Positions 36,339-45,244 of a DNA stretch of 64,000 bases are shown piece after piece. Every line of letters begins with the position of its first letter. The first letter of the stretch is position 1. The DNA comes from JAAZAI01 sp050942875 (GTDB lineage: Bacteria > Verrucomicrobiota > Kiritimatiellia > RFP12 > UBA3636): positions 1 to 64,000 of the forward strand of contig JBMNOD010000010.1 of NCBI GenBank assembly GCA_050942875.1. Direction: 5' to 3'. The notes below the pieces were generated by a model that searched no databases, was not told the origin of the DNA, and saw nothing but the letters and a program-made list of their open reading frames with translations. A program made the position numbers and the translations under genes.

Positions 36339-36386
36339 ATGAAGACGCAACATCCATTTTCATCGAGAATCAGGAGACATTCATGA
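36339..36386 (+). CDS. Possible 15-residue leader peptide
   Basis: An ATG at 36339 with AGAGG 8 bases upstream opens a 15-codon frame (MKTQHPFSSRIRRHS). Its TGA overlaps the ATG of the next gene as ATGA. The arrangement between a strong promoter and the gene suggests translational coupling or control. It could be chance. Confidence 0.35.
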   Translation: MKTQHPFSSRIRRHS

Positions 36387-37984
36387 GCACGTTTCATCGG
36401 AAAAGAGCCACGGCATCGCCGTCTGTTTCAACCGCGCCGACACCCCGTCGCCGCAGCGCACCCCGCTTCGCCATCCTGCACGTGCTGGCGATGGCCGGCG
36501 TCCTGGCCTTCGCCGCTTCGGACGCAAGGGCCCTTAGCGCGACCTGGATCTCCACATCGAGCAGCGACTGGTCGGTCGGGACGAACTGGAGCGGGGCAGT
36601 CGCGCCCGGAAGCGTCACGAATCTGAGCACCGACACCGCGAGGTTCAGGGGCGCCTCATGTCAATTGACGGTCTTGCCCGATGCAAACCGCAGCGTCGGC
36701 TACGTCGAGTTTGATCAAGTTGCCCCTGGCAACGCCGGCAATTACATTCTCGGCGCCGTTGACGGCCATGCGTTGCACATGGGGCGGACCGACGGTGCGG
36801 GGCATTTCCAGGTCGGCGGCGGACTCACAACGCCCGACACAACCACGACCATCATCTGCCCGCTCGTTTTGCACGGCTCCTATCAGTTCATCAACAACAG
36901 CCTGGAACCGACCGTGGCGCTGGTTCTCGCCAGCGACATTTCGAACGGTTCCGCTGGAAACACGGACGTCCAGCTCAAGGGGCTCAGCACGGGGTACAAC
37001 CGTGTCAGCGGCACCATTCGCGAGGGCGCCGCGACGGCAAGCCTGACGAAGCTGAACCCCGGCACATGGTACGTCACCGGGACGAACAACACCTACACGA
37101 AGAACACGACGGTCAGCCAGGGCACGTTGATCGCCGGGGCAAACGTCCCCGCCTCCGGCCCCGGCCCGTTCGGCGACAGCAGCGCGGCCGTCTTTGTCGG
37201 GAATCCGACCCGCTTCGCCGTTGGAGACGCAACGCTGCTTGTCGGCGACGGGACCAACGGCTTCACGATGGCGAGGCCGATCACGATCCAGGCGCTCACG
37301 ACTGGCATGGCGCAGACCGTCGGCATCGGAGGCGCCAACACGGCGGGGGTTTCGTACGTCACAGGCAATCTGTCCCTGAACCGCGACGTCTTCCTCCAAT
37401 GCGCCACGGGAGGGACGGTCGTGTTCCAGACCGGCACGTGGACAACTCGCGACAAGGTTTTCACCATCGGGCGAGAGGACTGTCTCGGCTGCGTCAAGAT
37501 CGCCAACGACCTCGGCACCGCAGGCGGCGTGACGGTCGCATACGGAACGTTGGAGGTTGCGGGAACGATCACGGCTCCGACGTCCGTCAACGACGGCGCG
37601 ACGCTCTCGGGGACGGGGACGATCGTCGGCAACGTGGTCCTGGCGGACAACGCGACCTGCGCGCCCGGCACGAACGGCGCCGGGACGCTGGCTGTCGATG
37701 GCGCCGCCACGTTCCAGCCGGGCAGCCGCTTCGCGGTGAATGTCGGCTCGAACGGAACGGCCAGCAAACTGACCGCCTCGGACGCCATCTCGCTGGACGA
37801 CGTGGTGCTGGACGTGACGTCGCCCGAAGGATTTGCCGGAACCGTCGTCATCGCCCATGCCGACACAGCGCTCACGGGCACGTTTTCCGCCTCGTCGCCT
37901 CTTCCGCCGTTTTGCTCCATCGTCTACACCGCGAACGAAGCCAAGCTGCGCTTCACCACCGGCACGCTCATCGCAATACAGTGA
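36383..37984 (+). CDS. Secreted autotransporter-associated beta-strand (PATR) repeat protein
   Basis: A 533-aa protein; AGGAG lies 7 bases before the ATG. A long basic n-region and a hydrophobic core (residues about 30-52, ending ASDARA) form the signal peptide. The mature part opens with TWISTSSSDWSVGTNWSGA, typical of these proteins, and holds a clear PATR unit at about 220-252 (LTKLNPGTWYVTGTNNTYTK then TTVSQGTLIAGA). A C-terminal beta-solenoid follows (LEVAGTITAPTSVNDGATL, GTGTIVGNVVLADNATCAPG). No C-terminal beta-barrel is present, so it is not a classic autotransporter. In PVC bacteria such proteins are abundant and presumed cell-surface. It is 60 bases upstream of the GH110-like gene and probably in one operon with it. 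Confidence 0.8.
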   Translation: MSTFHRKRATASPSVSTAPTPRRRSAPRFAILHVLAMAGVLAFAASDARALSATWISTSSSDWSVGTNWSGAVAPGSVTNLSTDTARFRGASCQLTVLPDANRSVGYVEFDQVAPGNAGNYILGAVDGHALHMGRTDGAGHFQVGGGLTTPDTTTTIICPLVLHGSYQFINNSLEPTVALVLASDISNGSAGNTDVQLKGLSTGYNRVSGTIREGAATASLTKLNPGTWYVTGTNNTYTKNTTVSQGTLIAGANVPASGPGPFGDSSAAVFVGNPTRFAVGDATLLVGDGTNGFTMARPITIQALTTGMAQTVGIGGANTAGVSYVTGNLSLNRDVFLQCATGGTVVFQTGTWTTRDKVFTIGREDCLGCVKIANDLGTAGGVTVAYGTLEVAGTITAPTSVNDGATLSGTGTIVGNVVLADNATCAPGTNGAGTLAVDGAATFQPGSRFAVNVGSNGTASKLTASDAISLDDVVLDVTSPEGFAGTVVIAHADTALTGTFSASSPLPPFCSIVYTANEAKLRFTTGTLIAIQ

Positions 37985-38044
37985 ATTCGTCCACGGAAAA
38001 CGCCGACGCGCGGAATCAGGAAGATACAGGAGAATCCTCAAAAA

Positions 38045-40399
38045 ATGAAATGTCCAATCAAAGGCGCAACATGCGCCCTCTTCATGTTGCTTGCCGCCGG
38101 CGTCGTTCAAGCCTCGCCCGTTGCCATCACGTTTGACGCGGCCACGCCGCCTGCCGAAAGGCAATACACCCTCGTGGCCCACAATGCAAAACTCGTGCCC
38201 GGGGAAAACGAGGGGGAGCCGGGGGCGGTTCTTGTCGACACCACGGCCAGCAACGCGATCTGGAATCCCTGCTTCATGACGGTGGACACGTTGTTCGCTC
38301 CGGACAAGCAGTACGACATCTCGTTTGCCTGCCAGTTCGAGGAACAAGGCCAGGATTCCTACATTTTGCTGCTGATGCGTCCGCTCGGCGCCCGAAACCA
38401 CATGCAGGACGCGGCGTTCATGGAAGTCTATGCGACGCCGAAGAACGGGAAGATCCACTTCCATGTCAGCATTCCCCAGGTCGGGCCCCGCTACGCCTTC
38501 CAGCTCCATGCCGCCAGAAAGGTCAGAGCCCGGATCAGCGACCTTCAGATCAAGGAAATGGTGCGGGCCTTCCTGCCGGCATCGGAAAACACGCCGAAAG
38601 CCTCCCTGCCCCCCGCGCTGCCCACGGGCTCGGCGGAGTTTGCGGTGGAGCCGCCCAAGCTTGACAAGGCAAAGACTTTCAATGGAAAGGACTTCGGCAT
38701 CCTCCCGGAAAACCCAGACAACACCCGGGCCTTTCAAGAGGCCATCAACGCCATCCGCAAGCAGGTGCCCGCGCGGCTCGTGCTCGATCCCGGCGAGTAC
38801 CGCTTCACGAACGACACGGCCGTCGTCTTCCCCAGCGTCTGGAATTTCGAGCTGGATGGACAAGGCTCCAAATTCGTCTTTCTCAAGAACAAGGACAAGC
38901 TTTTCAGGATCGAACACTGCCGGAACATCGCGTTCCGCAACTTCTCGATCGACTGGGACTGGGAGAAGGATCCTCTTGCCAGCATCGTTCGCGTGGAGGC
39001 GAAGTCGGAAGCAGGCGATGCGATGGATCTCCGGTTTGTCGACTACGTGAAATTTCCCAAGGAGAACGTCCGCGTCGCGCACATCCAGAAAATCGATCCG
39101 AAGACCCGGTTCCCCACGGACATCGACGGCTGGAACGTGCAATTCGAATTCTACAAAGGGCAAGGCGACATCCCCAAGACGTCATGGCTCGAGCCCAACC
39201 TTCTGCGCGTTCCCGCGGCGCCCTCCAAAATCTCGCAGGCCAAGGTCGGCGACACGCTGTTGATGCGGCACTACACGTATGACATGAACGCCATCAACAT
39301 GATCAACAACAAGCATCTGACCTTCGACAACGTGCACGTGCTTTCGTGCCCGGGCATGGGGATGCTGGTGAGCGGCGTCCAGGAGTACTGGCAGGTGGTC
39401 AATTCGAGCGTCGCCCCGCCGAAAGGATCGAAGCGCCCCACGGCCAGCACGGCGGACTGCATGCACGTGACGTCGTCCCGGGGGCATTTCAAGCTGGAAA
39501 ACACGGTGCTGGGCGGCGGCGGCGACGACACGCTCAACATCCACGACAGCAACGTCTTCGCCGTGCGCGTCGACGACCACCATCTGAAGACCCTGAACAT
39601 CCGCTATCTGCCCGGCAATTATTTTCAGGCGGGGGACCTGCTGGAGCTGAGACACGACGACTTCTCCCCGACGGGCTTCCAGGCCAAGATGCAATCCATC
39701 AAACCGGTCGACCGCGGGCGGGGAATGTACGAGATCGCGTTCGAAGAGAAATTGCCGGAGCAGGTCGGCAGCGGATTCGTGTTGTTCAACCGACGTTACG
39801 GAACCTCGAACGTCATCGTGCGAGACTGCACCTTTCATCTTTTCCCGCGCGGAATATTGCTGATGGCCAACAACGTGACCATCGAAAACAACAAATTCAT
39901 CCAAGGGCGCGCGGGCGCGATCAAAATCGAAACGGGATACACCATGAAGGTGTGGTCGGAAGGCAACGGCGCCTCGAACATCGTGATCCGCGGCAACCAA
40001 TTCACATCGGCGAACCGGATGGGGCGGTACACGTTCGAGAACCGCCCGGACATCTACATCAGCACCTACTTGGTGACCGACCCCTCCATGGCCAAGGCGA
40101 GCTATCCGATTTTGAGCGACATTCTGATCGAGGGCAACACGTTCAGAGGCACGACCGGCGCGCCGGTCTTCATGGCGTCTGCAGGACGCGTGACGATCAG
40201 AGGCAACACCTTCGACATGCATGGCGAGCCCTCGGTGAAGACGGACTACCGGGGCGGCATCGGCGCCATCCATTCCTCCAACATTGTCATCACGGACAAC
40301 ACCTGGATTGCACCAGGCCCCACATGCAAGCCCGGCATCTTCTTCGACAAGGACTCGGTCACGGGGCTGCATTTCTTTGGAAACCGCATCAAGCCCTGA
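38045..40399 (+). CDS. Secreted right-handed beta-helix protein, GH110-like
   Basis: A 784-aa protein. The signal peptide is MKCPIKGATCALFMLLAAGVV ending VQAS. Residues about 26-180 form a carbohydrate-binding-like beta sandwich. The beta-helix starts near 225 with DFGILPENPDNTRAFQEAIN and RLVLDPGEYRF. Its late coils (VIVRDCTFHLFPRGILLMAN, VTIENNKFIQGRAGAIKIET, NIVIRGNQFTSANR) resemble GH110 alpha-1,3-galactosidases, which act on terminal galactose of glycans. Candidate acid residues include the DDTLNIHD segment. The family assignment is by pattern only; a polysaccharide lyase or other beta-helix enzyme remains possible. It is probably co-transcribed with the PATR gene. Confidence 0.7.
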   Translation: MKCPIKGATCALFMLLAAGVVQASPVAITFDAATPPAERQYTLVAHNAKLVPGENEGEPGAVLVDTTASNAIWNPCFMTVDTLFAPDKQYDISFACQFEEQGQDSYILLLMRPLGARNHMQDAAFMEVYATPKNGKIHFHVSIPQVGPRYAFQLHAARKVRARISDLQIKEMVRAFLPASENTPKASLPPALPTGSAEFAVEPPKLDKAKTFNGKDFGILPENPDNTRAFQEAINAIRKQVPARLVLDPGEYRFTNDTAVVFPSVWNFELDGQGSKFVFLKNKDKLFRIEHCRNIAFRNFSIDWDWEKDPLASIVRVEAKSEAGDAMDLRFVDYVKFPKENVRVAHIQKIDPKTRFPTDIDGWNVQFEFYKGQGDIPKTSWLEPNLLRVPAAPSKISQAKVGDTLLMRHYTYDMNAINMINNKHLTFDNVHVLSCPGMGMLVSGVQEYWQVVNSSVAPPKGSKRPTASTADCMHVTSSRGHFKLENTVLGGGGDDTLNIHDSNVFAVRVDDHHLKTLNIRYLPGNYFQAGDLLELRHDDFSPTGFQAKMQSIKPVDRGRGMYEIAFEEKLPEQVGSGFVLFNRRYGTSNVIVRDCTFHLFPRGILLMANNVTIENNKFIQGRAGAIKIETGYTMKVWSEGNGASNIVIRGNQFTSANRMGRYTFENRPDIYISTYLVTDPSMAKASYPILSDILIEGNTFRGTTGAPVFMASAGRVTIRGNTFDMHGEPSVKTDYRGGIGAIHSSNIVITDNTWIAPGPTCKPGIFFDKDSVTGLHFFGNRIKP

Positions 40400-40431
40400 C
40401 GGGTTTCCGAGCAGTGGCGTAAAACCCCCTC

Positions 40432-40460
40432 TTGGCAGAATCCCCTAGACCTGCTATCCT
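40432..40460 (+). promoter_or_regulatory. Sigma70-like promoter of the repeat lipoprotein gene
   Basis: TTGGCA, 17 bases, TATCCT, about 25 bases before the first possible ATG (40485), giving a very short leader. Confidence 0.6.
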
Positions 40461-40484
40461 TGCGCCATAAGAAAACGGTTCATC

Positions 40485-43256
40485 ATGAAAGACACTGCCA
40501 TGAAAACCTCCCGTGCCTTGCCTCTCCTTTGCCTGGTCGCCGCTTTGCTGGGCGGCTGCAAAACCACCGCCATGAAGGGCACCCCCTTCTTCACCGGCGA
40601 ATACGCCACCCGGGTCGGCGCCGCCGAGGATCGCGTCAACCTCTGGCCCCTGCTCTACTACCGCGACCCCGCCCTCTCCGTCCTGTGGCCCTTCGGCGAA
40701 TACTCCGACGAGCATCTCGCCATCCGCCCGCTCTTCTCCATGTACCGACGCGCGCCGGACAAACCCTACTCCGAATACAACGTCCTCTGGCCGTTCGTCC
40801 AGTTCGACACCCACGACGACAGCCACCACGTCTTCCCCTTCTTCTGGGGCGACGGCCATTTCGTCGGCTTCCCGCTCTACTGGCACTACGGCCCCTTCAC
40901 CTCCTCCTACGGCACCGACGCGCTCTTCCCGCTCTGGATCTACGATCGCGACGAAGGCGGCCGCAGCCTCGACATCCTCTGGCCCGTCTTCCACCGATCC
41001 ACAAGCCGGAACGGATCGCGCCTGCGCATCCTCCCGCTCTGGTCTTCGGAGGAATCCCTCGACGGCATGGAATACAGCAAAGAGCTCCTCCTCGGCCTCG
41101 TCGGCTGGGAGGCCGAGGCGCAAAACCATTCCCGCGCCCACTGGTTCCTGCCCTTCTACGCCACGGGCCGCGACAACACCTCCTCCGGCTTCCTCTCCCT
41201 GGCCTGGTGCGACCTCGAAGACGCCACCAGCCGGCTCCGCATCGTCCCGCCGCTGCTCTCCTGGCGCCACAACGACGCGGACGGCTCCCGCTCCGACACC
41301 TGCCTGCTCGGCCTCGGGCGCGACGTCCGCAAGGCCGACGGCACCCGCAGCGGCCACCTCCTCCCCTTCTACGCCTACGGCGAAAACCACGTCGTCACGC
41401 CGCTCTACGCAAACGCCCGCTCCAAAACCCGCACGCACGACATCGTCCCGCCGCTGCTCTCGTGGCAGAGTCGCGACGCCGCCACGGGGCGCACCGACAC
41501 CTTCGCCCTCGGCGGCCTCGTCCACCGCCGACGCGGCGCCGAAGGCCACGACCGCGACTGGCTCCTCCCGCTCTACTACCGCGACGAAGCCGACGACCTC
41601 GCCATCTCCCCGCTCTACTTCTCGTCCGGCAGCGGCGACGGCAGCGCCACGCGCGGCATCCCGCCCCTGCTCTCGTGGCAGCGTCGCGACGCCGCCACGG
41701 GCGCGTCCTCGCTCTACGCCCTCGGCGGCCTCGCCCACCGCCGCCGCGGCGTCGAAGGCCGGGACCGCGACTGGCTCCTCCCGCTCTACCTGCGCGACGA
41801 GGCCGACGGCCTCTTCATGACGCCCCTCTGGGCGCACCAGCGCGACGCCCGGGGCGCCGCGCTCTGGCGCGCCATCCCGCCCCTGCTCTCGTGGCGGAGC
41901 CAGGACGCCGCCACGGGGCGCTCCGACACCTTTGCCCTCGGCGGCCTCTTCCACTGCCGCCGGGGCGTCGAAGGCCGCGACCGCACCTGGCTGCTGCCCC
42001 TCTTCTACCATGACGAAGCCGACGGCCTCGCCATCTCCCCGCTCTACTTCTCGTCGTGGAGCGACGACGGCAGCGCCACGCGCGGCATCCCGCCCCTGCT
42101 CACCTGGTGGCAGGAGAAAAGCGACGGCTCGCGCTCCCTGGACGTCCTCTTCCGCCTCGCCCGCTTCACGCGCGCCGCCGACGGCGACTCCAAGGGCTAC
42201 GTCTTCCCGCTTTTCTCCTACGAACCCGACTCCTTCTTCTCGCTGCTCTACGGCGACGAAACCGACGACGACGGCATCCGCACCCGGGGCGTCTGGCCCC
42301 TGCTCTCGTGGCAGCGTGTGGACACCGCCACCGGCCGCGGCTCCCGCACCATCCTCGCCGGCCTCGCCGGCCATTCCATCGGCATGCCCGAAGGCCATGG
42401 ACGCGGGCACCTCTTCCCGCTCTTCGCCTACGACCGCGGCAACGACACCTTCCTCACCCTGCCCGTCGGTCGTTGGAAGGGAAAAACCGCATGCTACCGC
42501 TACTGGTTCACGCCCCTCGTCGGCTCGTGGGACGGCGGGTACAACGGGAGCCATGGCTGGTGGGCGCAGCCCTTCGTCTTCCATCGCGAAGACGTCGGGC
42601 ACAGCTCCACGCGCGTCCTGCTCCTCTGGAGCCACAAACGCGCGAAGAACGACTCCTGGAGCAAGACGGGCTTCCTCCCGCTCTACGACTTCAACCGTTG
42701 GCGGCGCGACAGCGACCTCGCCGCCGCCTTGGAGCGCCTCGATGCCGAAGCGCTCGCCGAAGTCGACGCCGCATCGCTCCCGGTGCGCGTCGGCTGGCAC
42801 TTGGACTTGTTCTTCTGGTTCGGCGGCGCCAGGCACCAGGTCGAATACATCACAAACAAATCCACGAACACGGTGCACATGCTGGAGACGGCGGAAGACG
42901 GCGTCTTCCCGCTCTGGTCGAACGAGCGGCGGCGCCAGGTCGTCTTCACCGACGGCCGCAAGACCGACGACGGTTCGCTCGAAGAGAGCGACCTGCTGCT
43001 TTTCCTCTACGACTGCCGCCACGAAAGCAAGCCGGCGGAGCAGCACGACTACGTGCGCCGCCGCGTGCTCTGGCGCCTCTGGCACTACGAACGGCTCAAC
43101 GGCGACGTCTCGATGGACATGTTCCCCGCCATCACCTGGGACAGCCGCCAAAACGGCTACCGCAAGGCCTCGTTCCTCTGGCGCCTCTTCCGCTACGAAA
43201 AAGACCCCGAAGGCCGGAAGAAGCTCGACATCCTCTTCATTCCGTTCATGCGATGA
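40485..43256 (+). CDS. Lipoprotein with unfamiliar Trp/Tyr-rich repeats of about 70 residues
   Basis: A 923-aa protein. A lipobox LLGGC with Cys25 makes it a lipoprotein; the ATG at 40500 gives a shorter, equally good signal. Residues about 252-670 hold six repeats of 68-72 residues, with the pattern IPPLLSW, DAATGRSDTFALGG, HRRRG, DRDWLLPLYYRDEAD, ISPLYFSS and SATRG. The first 250 residues carry looser versions (NLWPLLYYRD, VLWPFGEYSDEHLAIRPLFS), and the last 250 have LWRLWHYER-type variants. Aromatic residues alternate with Pro-Leu, suggesting a repeated beta-sheet fold such as a propeller or barrel. No known family was recognised. The gene is high-GC and typical of its neighbours, so it is not recently acquired. 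It has its own promoter, and a small lipoprotein gene follows after 17 bases. Confidence 0.75.
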   Translation: MKDTAMKTSRALPLLCLVAALLGGCKTTAMKGTPFFTGEYATRVGAAEDRVNLWPLLYYRDPALSVLWPFGEYSDEHLAIRPLFSMYRRAPDKPYSEYNVLWPFVQFDTHDDSHHVFPFFWGDGHFVGFPLYWHYGPFTSSYGTDALFPLWIYDRDEGGRSLDILWPVFHRSTSRNGSRLRILPLWSSEESLDGMEYSKELLLGLVGWEAEAQNHSRAHWFLPFYATGRDNTSSGFLSLAWCDLEDATSRLRIVPPLLSWRHNDADGSRSDTCLLGLGRDVRKADGTRSGHLLPFYAYGENHVVTPLYANARSKTRTHDIVPPLLSWQSRDAATGRTDTFALGGLVHRRRGAEGHDRDWLLPLYYRDEADDLAISPLYFSSGSGDGSATRGIPPLLSWQRRDAATGASSLYALGGLAHRRRGVEGRDRDWLLPLYLRDEADGLFMTPLWAHQRDARGAALWRAIPPLLSWRSQDAATGRSDTFALGGLFHCRRGVEGRDRTWLLPLFYHDEADGLAISPLYFSSWSDDGSATRGIPPLLTWWQEKSDGSRSLDVLFRLARFTRAADGDSKGYVFPLFSYEPDSFFSLLYGDETDDDGIRTRGVWPLLSWQRVDTATGRGSRTILAGLAGHSIGMPEGHGRGHLFPLFAYDRGNDTFLTLPVGRWKGKTACYRYWFTPLVGSWDGGYNGSHGWWAQPFVFHREDVGHSSTRVLLLWSHKRAKNDSWSKTGFLPLYDFNRWRRDSDLAAALERLDAEALAEVDAASLPVRVGWHLDLFFWFGGARHQVEYITNKSTNTVHMLETAEDGVFPLWSNERRRQVVFTDGRKTDDGSLEESDLLLFLYDCRHESKPAEQHDYVRRRVLWRLWHYERLNGDVSMDMFPAITWDSRQNGYRKASFLWRLFRYEKDPEGRKKLDILFIPFMR

Positions 43257-43273
43257 GTTGAAGGGGATGTGAA

Positions 43274-43777
43274 ATGAAACGAAAGATGAACGCAGTCGTG
43301 ATCTTGACGACCTGTCTTGGACTCCTGGTCGGATGCAAGAGACAGCCTTCCGACTTGAACGCCGTAGCGGATCAAACCACCTCGATCACGGTCTACGATC
43401 TTGAGGGTCTAGCTGGCCCGAAATACTCAAAACAGGATTTGGACAACGCATTTCGAGCATCTCTTGCTCCAGAGCTGTTTCGGGATCTCGCCCCCGAAGC
43501 CAAGTTCAAAGACGAGTGGGTGCTGTGGAAAGGAAGCCGTCTTGCGGTTGCAAGACTCAAGGACGGAACCGAGAAGCAGCTTGCTCTCAGTTACTACGGC
43601 GCTTTCTTCAAAATTCTTGGAGAAGACGGCTTCTTCTATTTTGAAGGCGAAGCCCGCGCGAAATGGGAAGAGGCATTTTACAAAGCCATCATACAAGATG
43701 ATTTCATTCCGAAAAGAATAGCGCGAGACAAACAACCGCTGGAGACCGCCGTCTCGGCGGGACACGGCCCACAATGA
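43274..43777 (+). CDS. Small lipoprotein of unknown function
   Basis: A 167-aa protein with lipobox GLLVGC (Cys21) and GAAGGGG about 8 bases before the ATG. The mature part has a KYSKQDLDNAFRASLAPELF helix and beta strands (EWVLWKGSRLAVARLKDG, LALSYYGAFFKILGEDGFFYF). No family was recognised. Base composition is more AT-rich than the preceding repeat lipoprotein. The last 14 residues (from about QPLETAVSAG) read into a dispersed GC-rich repeat with GAGACCGCCGTCTCGG, so the original stop was probably lost or displaced by the repeat. Confidence 0.65.
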   Translation: MKRKMNAVVILTTCLGLLVGCKRQPSDLNAVADQTTSITVYDLEGLAGPKYSKQDLDNAFRASLAPELFRDLAPEAKFKDEWVLWKGSRLAVARLKDGTEKQLALSYYGAFFKILGEDGFFYFEGEARAKWEEAFYKAIIQDDFIPKRIARDKQPLETAVSAGHGPQ

Positions 43778-43990
43778 GCGAACGAAAAGCCGTTGCGCTG
43801 GAGTTCGCCGTCTTGGCGGCTGTTCGCCATCCCGTGGACGCGGCGTCCCCGCCGCGTTTCGCCGCCTGCGTCCACTCGCTCGCACCTTGGTGCGATGCGC
43901 CGGGGCAAGCGTCTGCTTGCCCGCACGAACGGACGAGCGTCTGCTCGTCCCTCCCAACTCGCCCCCTTCATACACGTACCCGTTCGCGTT
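43741..43990. repeat. Dispersed GC-rich repeat cluster
   Basis: It contains GACGCGGCGTCCCCGCCGCG at 43837, also at 33451 and 44631 and in variant form near 690 and 54684. Also present are gagcgtctgctcgtcc and cgcccccttcatacacgtac segments matching the island at 33990-34100. Chance frames cross it. A 16-bp perfect palindrome TAGCGGCTAGCCGCTA follows at 43995-44010. Confidence 0.75.
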
Positions 43991-44014
43991 AGGCTAGCGG
44001 CTAGCCGCTAAAGG

Positions 44015-44174
44015 CTACTAACCCGGCCACAAATAGCGTTGCGCACGGAGATTGAGGCATGGGATCTGGAATTTGGCGTTGGGAAAGGGGCACGGACATT
44101 CCTGTCCGTGTTCGTCCACGGGTTGGAAAACCCGTGCCCCTGATTTGCAGCATGAATTATGGCCGGGTTAGTAG
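44015..44174. mobile_element. 160-bp structured element with perfect 15-bp inverted ends
   Basis: The ends CTACTAACCCGGCCA (44015-44029) and TGGCCGGGTTAGTAG (44160-44174) are exact inverted repeats. Inside, AGGGG (44086-44090) pairs with CCCCT (44137-44141) and encloses two perfect 8-bp hairpins, CACGGACA-TTCC-TGTCCGTG (44091-44110) and CACGGGTT-GGAA-AACCCGTG (44117-44136). The two tetraloops are complementary. It carries no gene and overlaps the end of a gene remnant. It is probably a MITE or other non-autonomous element. Confidence 0.75.
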
Positions 44175-44461
44175 TACAGCATGAACATCAATGGCGAAAT
44201 AGAATTGTCGCGAGTGACTTGCAGGACGCCGGTGCCGGTGAAGTGCGCATCGTCGATGTTGTCGGCGCCGGTGTCGGTCGCGCCGTACGTGCCGCGGGGC
44301 ATCGACTCCTCGCCGTCGCCGATGAAGAGCATGCGACACGTCTCGGTCTGACCCGCAGGCAGCTCGAGCTTGCCGGAGGAGCGGTCCACGTCGTCGAAGC
44401 GGACGTTGACGCCTTTCAGCGATCCGGGCGCGTTGACCTTGACCGTGGAGGCTCCGCTCAC
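44168..44461 (-). pseudogene. Remnant of an autotransporter-repeat protein C-terminus
   Basis: About 97 codons lack a start and signal peptide. The end reads PRGTYGATDTGADNIDDAHF then TGTGVLQVT, matching the usual C-terminal end of PATR proteins (GTYG..., FTGTGVL.V). The 5' part is missing and repeat sequence adjoins it. The stop codon lies within the right end of the 160-bp inverted-repeat element, so insertion may have replaced the original end. Confidence 0.6.
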
Positions 44462-44479
44462 GATGCGGACAGTTCACGT

Positions 44480-45150
44480 ACTCGTTTACGAAAGACGAAC
44501 GGATCGTGTACGGTAACGGCTACGAGAACGAGCACGGAAACGCATGCGGCAATCCGCCGCAACCCTGTCCACCACGTCCGCAAAGTCCACCCTGTCCACT
44601 CCCCTGCTCCCAGCGAAGGCGGCAAAAGTGGACGCGGCGTCCCCGCCGCGTGCATTGCAGCAGGACACGGGACGAGGTTGACCTTTTTGACCTCGCCGCC
44701 CCCGTCGCTTGCCATGCCGGAACGACTGGAAAAGCAATAATCTTGAAAAAACATTCGAGATTATGGTGGTGTGGCAGCGTGCCGACGCTGGAGGACCCCG
44801 TCCCGGCGCGACCGGTCGCCATCTTGTGACTTTTTAGGGGACAGACCCCAAAAAATGATGCCGCAAAGCGGCCTGTGTCCTTCTGTGACTTCCGTGGACA
44901 AATCCCCACTCGGTGCAGCCGCCTCAGCCCTTGCGGTCTTCGCAGCCTTTGCGTGAAACCTCCATCACGCCAGGCTCGCCAAGGACGCCAAGGGGGGCTT
45001 GGGGTTTGGTGGACAAAGTGGACGGTTTGGCGTCGATGGCGCGGGTGTTCGCCGATTGAGGCGGTTTCAGGGCGGGAGACGATTTCAATGATCTCGAAGA
45101 ATTTCTTCAAGATTAAAGCGACTCAAATAGAGGACAGACCCCAAAAACAT
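44480..45150. repeat. Gene-free mosaic of dispersed repeats
   Basis: It holds tacgagaacgagcacgg-type sequence (44510), the GACGCGGCGTCCCCGCCGCG palindrome (44631), GGGGACAGACCCC hairpins at 44837-44849 and (as GGACAGACCCC) 45132-45142, a ctgtggacaaaccccactcg-like segment (44890), and a ctttgcgtgaaa...gctcgccaag segment (44940-44995) that recurs at 54410-54460. No gene was seen. Confidence 0.7.
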
Positions 45151-45244
45151 CTTGTTTCGACATGTCGACATATTGCTTGCGCTGCACCAAGGTTTCGGCT
45201 TAAACTTCAGCCATTCAGGCACAAACAGAGGAAGAACGAAGACC

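Noticed and set aside
44159..44740. A 193-codon plus-strand frame
   Set aside because: It is antisense to the PATR remnant and then crosses dispersed repeats.
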